Shown here: positions 9,560 to 20,976 of the stretch, piece after piece
How the letters are laid out: every line of letters starts with the position of its first letter
How positions within the stretch are numbered: the stretch's first letter is position 1
Translations under genes and position numbers: made by a program
Assembly: GCA_963752585.1 (NCBI GenBank)
Contig: CAVVYV010000008.1
Span: 62,001 to 126,000, forward strand
Direction of reading: 5' to 3'
Source: CAVVYV01 sp963752585
GTDB lineage: Bacteria > Actinomycetota > Thermoleophilia > Solirubrobacterales > 70-9
Length of the DNA stretch: 64,000 bases
Notes under the pieces: generated by a model
What the model was told of the DNA's origin: nothing
What the model saw: only the letters and a program-made list of their open reading frames with translations
The model's database searches: none

Positions 9560-9615
9560 CGCAGGCTCCTCAGGTCGGTTCGCGGGCGTGCGGACGCCGC
9601 CCAGGGTGCGAAATC

Positions 9616-11280
9616 CTAGAGGGGCCGGTGGGCGGTCGCAGTGGTGCTCGACTGCTGGGCCACGCGGAGCTCGGGTTCCGGCAGGCGCCGTGCGATCAGC
9701 GCGGCGATGGCGGCGGCGAGGACGGCCGCGAACAGAAGCCCGGGAGGATCGCCGCTGGGGCCCGCGACCAGGCGGTGGGCCGAGATCAGCCCGGCCGCCC
9801 AGATCAGCGCCCCGAGGCCGTCGAGGACCGGCGCCCGGCCGCGCACGAACAGGGGAAGGGCGAGGGCGGCGAGGGCCCAGACCGCGGCGGGGCCGAGCAC
9901 CGACCAGTGGAGGAGCGGGGCGATCACGTCGCTGATCGCAAGGCCGATCGACCCCTGCCAGCCGTCGGGCGCGGGCACTTCCGGGCCAAGCAGCAGGGTG
10001 CGGTCCGCGACCACCTCCCAGGCGGCCAGCCAGACGTAGCCGAGCCCCCCAAGCAGGGCTCGGCCGGCCGCCCCACGGGTCAATCCGGCGAGCGCCGGAT
10101 AGACCGGCCCGATCCCGGCGATTCCAAGAAGCGGGGCGATCCCCGGAAGGGGGGCCGCCGCCGGAGCGATCACCGGGGCGAGCAGCGGGAGGCCGAGGAC
10201 GATCGCGAGCAGTGCCGCGCCAGGCTCCCCGGCACCGATCAGAAGCCAGGCCACCGTCACCCCGAGGCCGAGGCCGAGCGCCGGCTGCGGCCGGCCCAGA
10301 GCGAGGATGCCGACCAGCGGCGCGGCGAACAGCACGGGTGCGGGGGCGCCGCTTGCGATCAGCACGGCCAGGACGAGGGCGGCGACGCCGGCCGCGGTGA
10401 GGATGCGAGCCGGCGGCTGGCGGCGGATGCGGGGGCCCTCCTGCTCCTCCCGCGGCCGGAGCACCGGCGGCAGCCGCTCGCCGGTCAGCTCCCGGGCGTG
10501 GACGCTCAGCCCGGCTTCGAGCTCGGAGGCCAGCGGGCGCAGCTCGGGATCGGGATCGAGGGCGGAGTCAATCGTCTCGGTCAATGTGACCGGGAGGTCG
10601 GGACGGATGTCTCCCAGGGGGATCAGCGGCTCCCCGATCGCCCGCGCGGTCGCCGCCGGCCCCTCCCGCATCAGCGGGTGCTCGCCGCAGAAGCATTCGT
10701 ACAGGGTGAGCGCGAGGGAGTAGACGTCGGCGGCGGGCCCCGGCCGCAGTCCGTCGGCCTGCTCCGGGGCCATGTAAGCCAGGGTCCCGACGACGTCACC
10801 GCTGGCGGTCAGGCTCTTCTCGCCGGTGATCCGGGCGATCCCGAAGTCGACCAGCTTCGCCTCCCCCCCGGCCGCGACCAGGATGTTCTCCGGCTTCACG
10901 TCGCGGTGGACGACCCCGTTGCGGTGGGCGTGGGCGAGCGCCGCGCAGGCGTCGGCACCGAGCTCGGCGACCAGCCGGTCGGAGAGATCACCCCGGCGGC
11001 CGAGGATGCGCACTGTCTCGCCGTCGATCAGCTCCGAGACGAGGTAGGCGCGGTCGCCGTCGGTCGCGAGCTCGTAGAGGGTGGCGATGTTGCGGTGGGC
11101 AAGCCGTGCGACCGCCTGGGCCTCCCTGGTCACCCGGGGCGCGCCGTGGTCGCGGTCGATCACCTTGACCGCGACGGAGCGCTGGAGCCGCTCGTCCCAG
11201 GCCCGGTAGACGGTGCCGAAGCCGCCGCTGCCGATCGTCTCCTCGATCAGGAACCGGTCCAGGATGAGCTCGCCCACCAT
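9616..11280 (-). CDS. Ser/Thr protein kinase with polytopic membrane C-terminus
   Basis: 554 aa from ATG 11280 (MVGELILDRFLIEETIGSGG); the longer open frame upstream is non-conserved. Kinase domain: GSGGFGTVYRA, VAVKVID, HRDVKPEN, DFGIARI, APEQADG. After about residue 290 the protein becomes strongly hydrophobic with perhaps eight to ten helices and no extracellular sensor domain, unlike the single-helix PknB. It lies 57 nt upstream of the fhaA start on the same strand, so it may be the first gene of the cell-wall signalling operon. The substrate cannot be read from sequence; FhaA/FhaB are obvious candidates. Confidence 0.9.
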   Translation of the reverse strand: MVGELILDRFLIEETIGSGGFGTVYRAWDERLQRSVAVKVIDRDHGAPRVTREAQAVARLAHRNIATLYELATDGDRAYLVSELIDGETVRILGRRGDLSDRLVAELGADACAALAHAHRNGVVHRDVKPENILVAAGGEAKLVDFGIARITGEKSLTASGDVVGTLAYMAPEQADGLRPGPAADVYSLALTLYECFCGEHPLMREGPAATARAIGEPLIPLGDIRPDLPVTLTETIDSALDPDPELRPLASELEAGLSVHARELTGERLPPVLRPREEQEGPRIRRQPPARILTAAGVAALVLAVLIASGAPAPVLFAAPLVGILALGRPQPALGLGLGVTVAWLLIGAGEPGAALLAIVLGLPLLAPVIAPAAAPLPGIAPLLGIAGIGPVYPALAGLTRGAAGRALLGGLGYVWLAAWEVVADRTLLLGPEVPAPDGWQGSIGLAISDVIAPLLHWSVLGPAAVWALAALALPLFVRGRAPVLDGLGALIWAAGLISAHRLVAGPSGDPPGLLFAAVLAAAIAALIARRLPEPELRVAQQSSTTATAHRPL

Positions 11281-11387
11281 CGCTCGTTCTCTTTCTGGGG
11301 GCGGGCAGCCTTTCCTGCGGCCACGCGAAACGGGTCGCTCCTCGCGGAGCGCCCTCGCATCACAGGGAGTGCGTACGGCGCGCAGCC

Positions 11388-11393
11388 TAGACT
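11388..11393 (+). promoter_or_regulatory. -10 hexamer TAGACT for the CARDB-like gene
   Basis: TAGACT ends 9 nt before the GTG at 11403 with no Shine-Dalgarno sequence between, fitting a leaderless or nearly leaderless transcript. No convincing -35 was seen. Confidence 0.45.
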
Positions 11394-11402
11394 TCCGCCC
11401 TT

Positions 11403-12476
11403 GTGGCATTCCTCGACGAGGAAGAGCAGCCCACTGCCGCGCCGGAGGGACCCGAGCGTCCCAGGCGGGAGTTCAGTGGACCGGAGCGGCGCCGCCAGCA
11501 GTTCCTGCTCCGCCGGCTGATCGCAGTCGGCGTCGGCGTCGGCTTCCTGATTCTGCTCGTGATCGGGTTCCGCGGCTGCCTCGAGGCGCGCTCCGATCGC
11601 GGCCTCCGCAACTACACCCAGGACATCGGCACGATCATGCAGGAGTCGGAGCAGCGCGGCAAGGACTTCTTCGACACGATCGAGAGCTCCGACAACACCT
11701 CGATCACCCTCCAGAACCGGATCAGCAGCCTCCGCGGGGCCTCGGAGTCGCTCTATGACCGGGCCCAGAAGATCGGCGTCCCCGGCCAGATGGACGACGC
11801 TCAGGACGCGGCGGTCCTCTCGCTGCGACTGCGGCGGGACGCGCTCGACACGATCTCCCAGAACGTGAGCCAGGCGGCTGCCCGGACGGAGACCGCCGAC
11901 GCGATCACCGCGATCCAGGAGAAGATGGGGAGCCTCTACGCCAGCGACATCCTCTGGGTCCAGGTCGCCGTGCCCGAGATCAACGACGTCCTCGAGGGCG
12001 AGCAGGTCGAGACCCAGGATCTGCCGGCCGGCAATTTCATGCCCGACGACGCCCTCGACTGGCTCGACCAGACGAGGATCGCCGAGGTCTTCGGCGGGCT
12101 CACCGGAAGCGATGTCGCCTCCGGCACCCACGGCCTCGGGCTGCTTCAGACCACGATCGGCGACACCACCCTGAGCGCCGACTCGACCACCACTGTGCCC
12201 GACGACTCCCGCGAGATCGCGGTCCAGGTCCAGAACCAGGGCGAGTCCGACGAGGCCGGGGTGACGGTGGTGGTGACGATCAACGGCTCTGAGCTCCAGG
12301 ACACGATCGATCTCAACGCCGGCGAGTCCGGAACGGTGAACCTGCCGATCGAGACCCTGCCCCAGCCGGGGACCGAGACCACCGTCGAGGTCCTGGTCCA
12401 GCCGGTGCCGGGCGAGGCGGTGGCCGACAACAACGAGGCCACCTACACGGTCGTCTTCGGCTCGGCCACCGGCTAG
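11403..12476 (+). CDS. Membrane-anchored protein with helical domain and C-terminal CARDB-like domain
   Basis: 357 aa. A short charged cytoplasmic N-terminus precedes one membrane helix (about residues 38-58). A long helical, Gln/Ser/Asp-rich region follows (about 65-240). The C-terminus, about 95 residues, has the look of a CARDB/Ig-like beta-sandwich: REIAVQVQNQGESDEAGVTV, repeated Val-rich strands and a closing VADNNEATYTVVF typical of CARDB. It is transcribed divergently from the polytopic kinase across a 122-bp spacer, so a role in the same envelope signalling network is possible but only by position. Function unknown. Confidence 0.8.
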   Translation: MAFLDEEEQPTAAPEGPERPRREFSGPERRRQQFLLRRLIAVGVGVGFLILLVIGFRGCLEARSDRGLRNYTQDIGTIMQESEQRGKDFFDTIESSDNTSITLQNRISSLRGASESLYDRAQKIGVPGQMDDAQDAAVLSLRLRRDALDTISQNVSQAAARTETADAITAIQEKMGSLYASDILWVQVAVPEINDVLEGEQVETQDLPAGNFMPDDALDWLDQTRIAEVFGGLTGSDVASGTHGLGLLQTTIGDTTLSADSTTTVPDDSREIAVQVQNQGESDEAGVTVVVTINGSELQDTIDLNAGESGTVNLPIETLPQPGTETTVEVLVQPVPGEAVADNNEATYTVVFGSATG

Positions 12477-12495
12477 TGCCGCGTCGGTTGCGCTG

Positions 12496-13356
12496 ATGCG
12501 GGTCGCCTATCTCGGCCCCCCGGGCACGTTCACCGAAGACGCCCTCCGCGAAGCGATCGGCGGCGAGGAGGTGGAGGCACTGCCGAAGCCCTCGGTCTAC
12601 GACGCGATCGTCGCGGTCGAAGCCGGCGAGGCCGACCGCGCCCTGGTCCCGTTCGAGAACTCGATCGAGGGGGCGGTGAGCGCCACCCTCGACACCCTCG
12701 CCTTCGACGCCCGGAAGGTGACGATCGTCGGCGAGCACGACCTGCCGATTCGCCACTGCCTGATCACCCGCGAGCGGATCCCGCTGGAGCGGATCGAGGT
12801 GGTCCTCTCCCACCCGCAGGCGAGCGCCCAGTGCGCGCGATTCATCCGCGAGAACCTCCCCTCGGCCGAGGTCCGGGCCGCCGCCAGCACCGCCGACGCG
12901 GTCCGGCGGGTGAGTGAGCAGGAGGGCGCCTGGGCCGCGCTCGGGGCCGCCTCCGCCGCCGAGCTCTACGGGGCGGCTGTGCTCCGCGACGGGATCGAGG
13001 ACGAGCCCGACAACGTCACCCGCTTCGTCTGGTTGGCCCCCGCCGGGACCAGGGCCGAGGGCGAGGGCCCCTGGCGCACCTCGCTGGTGTTCGCCGAGCT
13101 CGGAGCCGACCACCCGGGCGCCCTGGTCGAGGCGCTCCAGGCGTTCTCGAAGCGCGAGGTGAACCTGACCCGGATCGAGTCGCGGCCGCTTCGGCGGGGG
13201 CTCGGCCGGTACATGTTCTTCTGCGATCTCGATGGGTCGGGCGAGGAGGAGAAGGTAGCCGCGGCGATCGAGGAGCTGCGCGGAAAGGCAGAATCGGTGC
13301 GGATTCTGGGCAGCTATCCGATCGCGGCCGGAACGGGAGTGCCCGGAGCCGATTAG
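12496..13356 (+). CDS. pheA: Prephenate dehydratase
   Basis: 286 aa; converts prephenate to phenylpyruvate in phenylalanine synthesis. The N-terminal catalytic lobe starts LGPPGTFTEDA and contains VPFENSIEGAV; the C-terminal ACT domain carries the phenylalanine-binding signature VNLTRIESRP, so feedback inhibition by Phe is expected. No fused chorismate mutase is present, as is usual in Gram-positive-type PheA. It starts 19 nt after the CARDB-like gene and may be co-transcribed with it. Confidence 0.95.
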   Translation: MRVAYLGPPGTFTEDALREAIGGEEVEALPKPSVYDAIVAVEAGEADRALVPFENSIEGAVSATLDTLAFDARKVTIVGEHDLPIRHCLITRERIPLERIEVVLSHPQASAQCARFIRENLPSAEVRAAASTADAVRRVSEQEGAWAALGAASAAELYGAAVLRDGIEDEPDNVTRFVWLAPAGTRAEGEGPWRTSLVFAELGADHPGALVEALQAFSKREVNLTRIESRPLRRGLGRYMFFCDLDGSGEEEKVAAAIEELRGKAESVRILGSYPIAAGTGVPGAD

Positions 13357-13365
13357 CGGTTTGGC

Positions 13366-13371
13366 TAGAAT
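13366..13371 (+). promoter_or_regulatory. -10 hexamer TAGAAT for the HNH gene
   Basis: TAGAAT ends 8 nt before the ATG at 13380, with no ribosome-binding site between; a leaderless transcript is expected. This supports the 13380 start. Confidence 0.5.
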
Positions 13372-13379
13372 CGCGCGGG

Positions 13380-14045
13380 ATGGAAAGAGGGGCTGCCGTA
13401 GATTCGGCCGCGGGGTTTGTGGCGGCCGTTGATGGGGGCCGTGCCGAGAACGGACGGCAGTCTTCGAACGGCCACGTGGCCGTAGATGGTGAGGGTGATG
13501 CCGATGCCGAGGTAGCGGCGGCCAGGGCCCGCCGGCTGACGAGAGGCCGGGTCCTGGTCCTCAACGCCTCCTACGAGCCGCTCAACGTCTGCACGGTGCG
13601 GCGCGCGCTCGTCCTGATCCTGAAGGAGAAGGCCGAGGTGCTCGAGGAGGGCGACGGGCTGCTGCGCTCGGAGACGATGTGCCTGGACCGCCCCGAGGTG
13701 ATCCGCCTGATCAGCTTCGTCCGGGTGCCGCGCGACATCCACCGCCGCCGGATCACCCGGAAGGCTGTTCTAGCCCGCGACGGGTGGACCTGCCAGTACT
13801 GCGGCACCAGCAAGCCCAGCCTCACCGTCGACCATGTGATCCCCCGCAGCCGCGGCGGCGGATCGGTCTGGGAGAACATCGTCGCCTCCTGCGCTCCATG
13901 CAACCGGAAGAAGGGCAACCGATTGCCGCGCGAGGTGCGGATGCATCCCCGGAAGAACCCGAGGCCTCCCGGGCCAACCGTCTTCATCCGGATCGCCGCC
14001 CCCCGGACGCCGTCGACCTGGGAGCCCTATCTCGTAGCGGCGTAG
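13380..14045 (+). CDS. HNH endonuclease family protein
   Basis: 221 aa. The first ~55 residues are low complexity. From RVLVLNASYEPLNVCTVRRA onward it matches the conserved actinobacterial HNH protein family. The nuclease core has CQYCG, VDHVIPRSRGG, the central ENIV and a second Cys pair in CAPCNRKKGN, giving a zinc-bound beta-beta-alpha-metal fold. The family is widespread and chromosomal; its cellular substrate is not established. It converges on gyrA, with only 3 nt between the stop codons and no terminator visible. Confidence 0.9.
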   Translation: MERGAAVDSAAGFVAAVDGGRAENGRQSSNGHVAVDGEGDADAEVAAARARRLTRGRVLVLNASYEPLNVCTVRRALVLILKEKAEVLEEGDGLLRSETMCLDRPEVIRLISFVRVPRDIHRRRITRKAVLARDGWTCQYCGTSKPSLTVDHVIPRSRGGGSVWENIVASCAPCNRKKGNRLPREVRMHPRKNPRPPGPTVFIRIAAPRTPSTWEPYLVAA

Positions 14046-14048
14046 CCG

Positions 14049-16849
14049 CTACTTGCGCTTCTTCGCGCGCTTCCGACTCGAGGCCAAAGGCGGGTTCGGC
14101 CTCACCGTCCGCTTCGCGGAACCGGACGATCTCTTCGCGGGCCGCGCCTTCGCCTTCGCCGCGGGCTTCGCCTTGGGCCTTGCTTTCGGCTTCGGCTTCG
14201 CTTTCGGCTTTGCCTTGGCTGCGCTGCGCTTGGTCTTCGGCGCCCGCCGCTTCGGCTTCGTCTCGACCGCGGCCCCGTCTCCCGCCCCGTCGCTGCCGGC
14301 GCCATCGGTGGAGGCAACCTCGGTCGCTTCGGCTTCGATCGCCTCCTCGACCGGCGCCGAGCCGTTGCCCTCCCCGGCCGCCGACTCGACCACCAGCGCG
14401 ACCGCGCTCACCCGGTCGCCGGACTTCAGGCCCATCAGCTTCACCCCCTGAGTCGGCCGTCCCTGCTGGGAGATGCCCGAGACGCCGGTCCGCTGAACCA
14501 TCCCGTTCTGGGAGATGAAGATCAGCTCCTGATGCGGACGGACGATCATCGCGCCGGCGAGCTTGCCCTTTCCGGTTGGTGAGCTTCGCGGTCAGCACCC
14601 CCTTGGTTCCGCGCCCCTTCACCGGGTACTCGGACATCGGGGTGCGCTTGCCGTAGCCGTTCTCGGTGACAACGAGGAGCTCGTCCTTGTTGTTGGCGAT
14701 CTCCAGGGAGAGAACCTGGTTGCCCGAGTTGGCGACGTTCATCCCCTTCACCCCGGAGGTCCCCCGGCCCATCGGCCTCGCCAGCTTCTCGTTGAAGCGG
14801 GCGGCGTGGCCGGAGGCGGAGACCATGATGATGTCGTCCTTGCCCGAGGTGAGGCGAACCTGGACCAGCTCGTCGCCCTTGCGGATCTTGATCGCGAGAA
14901 GGCCGGCCGCCTTGATCGTCGTGTCGTAGTCCTTGAACTCGGTCTTCTTCACCATCCCGTTCTTGGTCCCGAAGACGAGGTACTTGCCCTCGCTGAAGTC
15001 GCGGGTCGGGATCACCGCCATCACCCGCTCCTTGTCGGTGAGGGGCAGAAGGTTGACGAGCGCCCTGCCCTTTGCGGTCCGTGAGCCCTCCGGCAGCTCG
15101 TAGACCTTCAGCCGGTAGACCTTCCCCTTGTTGGTGAAGAAGAGGAGGTAATCGTGGGTCGAGCAGACGTACAGGTGCTCGATGTAGTCGCCCTCCTTCA
15201 GGTTCATCCCCATCACCCCGCGCCCCCCGCGCCGCTGCTGGCGGTAGGTGGCGAGGGGCAGGCGCTTCGCGTAGCCGGACTTGGTGATCGAGATCACCAT
15301 CTGCTGGTCGGCGATCACGTCCTCGATGTCGAGCTCGCCCTCGGCCTTGCTGATCTCGGTGCGGCGCTCGTCGCCATAGCGCTCGGCGATCTCACCGAGC
15401 TCGTCCTTGACCAGCGCCAGAACCTTCGACTCATCGGCGAGGATCGCGCGCAGCTCCTTGATCTTCTTGACGAGCTCCTTGTGCTCCCCCTTGATCTTGT
15501 CTGCCTCGAGCGCTGTGAGACGCTGCAGCCGCATGTCGAGGATCGCCTGTGCCTGGGCGCGGCTGAGCTTGAACTTCTCGACCAGCCCGTCGCGCGCGGT
15601 GTCGGGATCCTTGGACCCTCGGATCAGCTTGATCACCGCGTCCAGCTTGTCGAGTGCGACCAGGAGGCCCTCGAGGATGTGGGCGCGGGCCTCGGCGCGG
15701 GAGAGCTCGTACTGGGTGCGCCTGGTGACGACTTCGCGCTGGTGGACGACGTAGTGGCGGATCGCCTCCAGCAGGCTCAGGGTCCGTGGCACACCGTCGA
15801 CCAGCGCCACCATGTTGATCCCGAAGCTCTGCTGCATCGCGGTGCGCTTGTAGAGCTGGTTCAGCACCACCTTGGCGGGGTCGCCAGAGCGCTTCAGCTC
15901 GATCACGATCCGCATTCCGGAGCGGTCGGACTCGTCGCGCAGGTCCGAGATCCCGGTGATCTTCTTTTCGCGGACGAGATCGGCGATCTTGGTGATCAGG
16001 CCCCCCTCGCCGCCCTTCTTCACCTGGAACGGGAGCTCGCTGACGATGATCGCCTCCTTGCCGCCCTTCATCGGCTCCACGTGCGCCTTGGCGCGGACAC
16101 TGATCGAGCCGCGGCCGGAGGCGTAGGCGTCGCGGATCCCCTCGCTACCCATGATCGTGCCGCCCCCGGGGAAGTCCGGGCCCTTGACGTGCTTCATCAG
16201 GCCCTTGAGGTCGATCTCGGGGTCGTCGATGAAGGCGTTGACGGCACCGGTGACCTCACGAAGGTTGTGCGGCGGGATGTTTGTCGCCATCCCGACCGCG
16301 ATCCCCGCGGCGCCGTTGACCAGCAGGTTCGGAAAGCGCGATGGGAGTAGGAGCGGCTCCCGGGTGCGCTCGTCGTAGTTGGGCCCGAAGTCGACCGTGT
16401 CGGCGTCGATGTCGCGCAGCATCTGCGTGGCCAGCGGCCCCAGCCGCGCTTCGGTGTATCTCATCGCGGCCGCCGGGTCGTCGTCGATCGAGCCGAAGTT
16501 GCCCTGGCCGTCCACCAGTGGATAGCGCAGGGAGAACTCCTGCGCCATCCGCACCAATGTGTCGTAGATCGCCGAGTCGCCGTGTGGGTGGTACTTGCCC
16601 ATCACCTCACCGACGATGAAGGCGCACTTGCGGTAGGGGCGGTTCGGCTGCAGGCCGAGGTCGTGCATCGCGTAGAGGACGCGGCGATGCACGGGCTTGA
16701 GGCCGTCGCGGACGTCGGGGAGCGCCCGGCCGACGATCACGCTCATCGCGTAGTCGAGATAGGAGGAGCGCATCTCCTTCTCGAGCTCGCGCGGCTCGAT
16801 GCTGCCGGTCAACGCCTCCAGGGCTGGGTCGCCGTCGCTGGGAGCCCGC

Positions 16850-16857
<8 letters not shown>
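14049..16857 (-). CDS. gyrA: DNA gyrase subunit A (single-base frameshift near 3' end)
   Basis: Gyrase breakage-reunion subunit, acting with GyrB to introduce negative supercoils. Intact motifs include YAMSVIVGRALPDVRDGLKP, KCAFIVGEVMGKYHPHGD (quinolone pocket) and RYTEARL with the active-site Tyr. The beta-pinwheel C-terminus includes RQQRRGGRGVMGM, a GyrA-box-like segment. After GVLTAKLTNR the frame is lost by one extra base in the AAAGGG run at 14566-14571; the correct protein resumes at GKLAGAMIVRPHQELIFIS and continues to 14049, about 935 aa. The last ~85 residues form a Lys/Ala/Pro-rich basic tail. GyrA start overlaps gyrB stop by 8 bp. The indel is most likely an artefact, because gyrase is essential. 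Confidence 0.95.
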
Positions 16858-19399
<2,542 letters not shown>

Positions 19400-19571
19400 T
19401 AAGTTCCTTTCGTCAAATCAGGGAAAACCTCGGCCGGAGACTTGGCGCGTAGGTAACCGTGCAAGCCTGGCCGAGGTCTCACTTCAGTAGACATAAGTCT
19501 ACCAGTCGGGGCCCCCGGAACTCCCCAGTGGGGCTTACGAAATCCCTGCAAATCGCGTATAAACTGGAAAA
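19400..19571 (-). promoter_or_regulatory. gyrB promoter/leader region with nested inverted repeats
   Basis: 172-bp spacer between dciA and gyrB. It holds a perfect palindrome GTAGAC-ATAA-GTCTAC (19487-19502), which contains a minus-strand TAGACT -10 candidate (19501-19496). A 9-bp inverted repeat (ACCTCGGCC 19427-19435 with GGCCGAGGT 19469-19477) would fold in the gyrB mRNA leader. A small CCCC-AGT-GGGG hairpin lies at 19523-19533. The palindrome over the -10 looks like an operator, but no regulator is known for it. Confidence 0.45.
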
Positions 19572-19883
19572 CTAGCGGGGAATTTCGCCGACCTGAAAAC
19601 GGAGGCGCTCGAAAGCCGCATCAGGAGGCAATTTGGACCGCAGCTTCGCCGCGATTTGACCCTCGAGGAGGTTCAGCTCCTGGGCCCAGGTGGCCGATTC
19701 GCAGGCGACGGTGATGGTGCCCTCCCGCTCCGAGACCGGACTCGCCGCGGCCGCGATCCGCTCGCCGACCGCCTCCGGCCAGGCGCTCTGCACCGTCGCC
19801 AGCGGCGTCGCGGGGGCCGCCGATTCGACCGCGCGGGGCAGCGCCTCGCCGAGCCGCCGGGGGATTCGCCGATGCCGCACCAT
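19572..19883 (-). CDS. dciA: DciA-type DUF721 protein (helicase-loading factor)
   Basis: 103 aa with the DUF721 signature: a VQSAWPEAVGERIAAAASPV helix-turn, TITVACESATWAQELNLLEGQI and a terminal RLRFQVGEI. DciA proteins interact with DnaB and assist its loading in bacteria lacking DnaC/DnaI. The position between recF and gyrB is the standard actinobacterial one. It starts 2 nt after the recF stop. A DnaC/DnaI-like AAA+ protein is also encoded in this window, which is unusual. Confidence 0.88.
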   Translation of the reverse strand: MVRHRRIPRRLGEALPRAVESAAPATPLATVQSAWPEAVGERIAAAASPVSEREGTITVACESATWAQELNLLEGQIAAKLRSKLPPDAAFERLRFQVGEIPR

Positions 19884-19885
19884 CG

Positions 19886-20965
19886 TCAGGCAGCCTCCCT
19901 CAATGTCGCGGTGGATCCCTCACTCATCGCGATCCGCAGCGCCCCCTCGCTCTCCGGCACGTGGCCGGGCTCGGTCGCCGTGACCAGGGCCTGCCCCGAG
20001 TCGGCGAGGGTGGAGACAAGCAGCTGCCGGTGCTCGGGGTCGAGCTCGCTCATCACGTCGTCGAGCAGCATCAGGGGCGCGGCGCGGCCCGCCGCGAGCA
20101 GCGCTGCTCGCTCGGCGAACAGGAGCGCAAGCAGAGCGATCCGCTGCTGGCCCTGGGAGCCGAAGCGCCGCAGAGTGCGGCCGTCGATCCGGAGCTCGAC
20201 CTCGTCGAGCTGCGGTCCGTAGGAGGTGTAGGCGCGACCGAGGTCGGCCGCTCGGCGGCGTTCGAGCTCGCCCAGGAGCGCCTCGCGGCCACCCTCGGCT
20301 CGCGGGCGATAGGCGATCTCGACCGACGGCAGCCCGAGCTCCTCCGCGTGACCGGCGAACGGTCCTTCGAGCGCCGCGACCGCCTCGGCCCGGGCCTCCA
20401 TCAGCGGCTCCGCCTCGGACGCAAGCCGTGCGTCCCAGCTGGCGAGCGATTCCTCCGTCGCCAGCCCGGCCCGGACCCGCGCCACCAGGGCGTTTCGCTG
20501 GGCCAGGGTCCGCCCGAACCGACCGCGAAGGTCTGAGCGCGCCGGCCGCAGCGCAGCGCAGAGACGGTCGAGGTGGGCGCGGCGGTGAGCCGGCGCGCCC
20601 TTGATCAGCTGGAGCCGATCTGGGTGGAAGACGCTGAGCAGAGGCCGCTCCCCAGGGGCGCCGCTGAGCGGTCGGCCGTCGAGCCGGTGGCGGCGTTCGC
20701 CAGCGCGGTCGAGCGCGGCGAGGAGGCTGGCGCCGTCGTGGCCCGAGAGCTCCAGTTCGACCCGAGCGGAGTCAGCGCCGAAGCGGATCAGGTCGCGATC
20801 GTTCCCGGCGCGAAAGGAGTGGGCGACCAGCCCGAAGCAGACCGCCTCGAGCAGATTCGTCTTCCCGGCCCCGTTCGGGCCGTGGACGACGGCGATCCCG
20901 TCGCGGAGCTCGATCCGCGCGTCGGCGAGGTTGCGGAAGCCCCGGCACTCGACCGCGCCGATCAT
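19886..20965 (-). CDS. recF: DNA recombination/repair ATPase RecF
   Basis: 359-aa SMC-like ABC ATPase that promotes RecA loading at single-strand gaps with RecO and RecR. Walker A is GPNGAGKTNLLEA, the ABC signature lies in GSQGQQRIALLAL and Walker B is LMLLDDVMSELD, with the usual D-loop following. It starts 11 nt after dnaN. The sequence is complete and the length is typical. Confidence 0.95.
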   Translation of the reverse strand: MIGAVECRGFRNLADARIELRDGIAVVHGPNGAGKTNLLEAVCFGLVAHSFRAGNDRDLIRFGADSARVELELSGHDGASLLAALDRAGERRHRLDGRPLSGAPGERPLLSVFHPDRLQLIKGAPAHRRAHLDRLCAALRPARSDLRGRFGRTLAQRNALVARVRAGLATEESLASWDARLASEAEPLMEARAEAVAALEGPFAGHAEELGLPSVEIAYRPRAEGGREALLGELERRRAADLGRAYTSYGPQLDEVELRIDGRTLRRFGSQGQQRIALLALLFAERAALLAAGRAAPLMLLDDVMSELDPEHRQLLVSTLADSGQALVTATEPGHVPESEGALRIAMSEGSTATLREAA

Positions 20966-20976
20966 CGCCGGGCCGG

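Noticed and set aside
9628..11520. 630-aa open frame on the plus strand opposite the polytopic kinase
   Set aside because: Antisense shadow of a high-GC gene; composition is Gly/Arg/Asp-rich with no domain, and the minus-strand kinase has all catalytic motifs.
13469..13482. CGGCCACGTGGCCG palindrome, considered as a parS or E-box-like site
   Set aside because: It does not match the TGTTTCACGTGAAACA-type parS consensus and lies in the low-complexity start of the HNH coding region.
14150..14230. Tandem repeat of TTCGGC-like units as a mobile or regulatory repeat
   Set aside because: It is the codon-level repeat of the GyrA Lys/Ala/Pro tail, reported under the gyrase finding.
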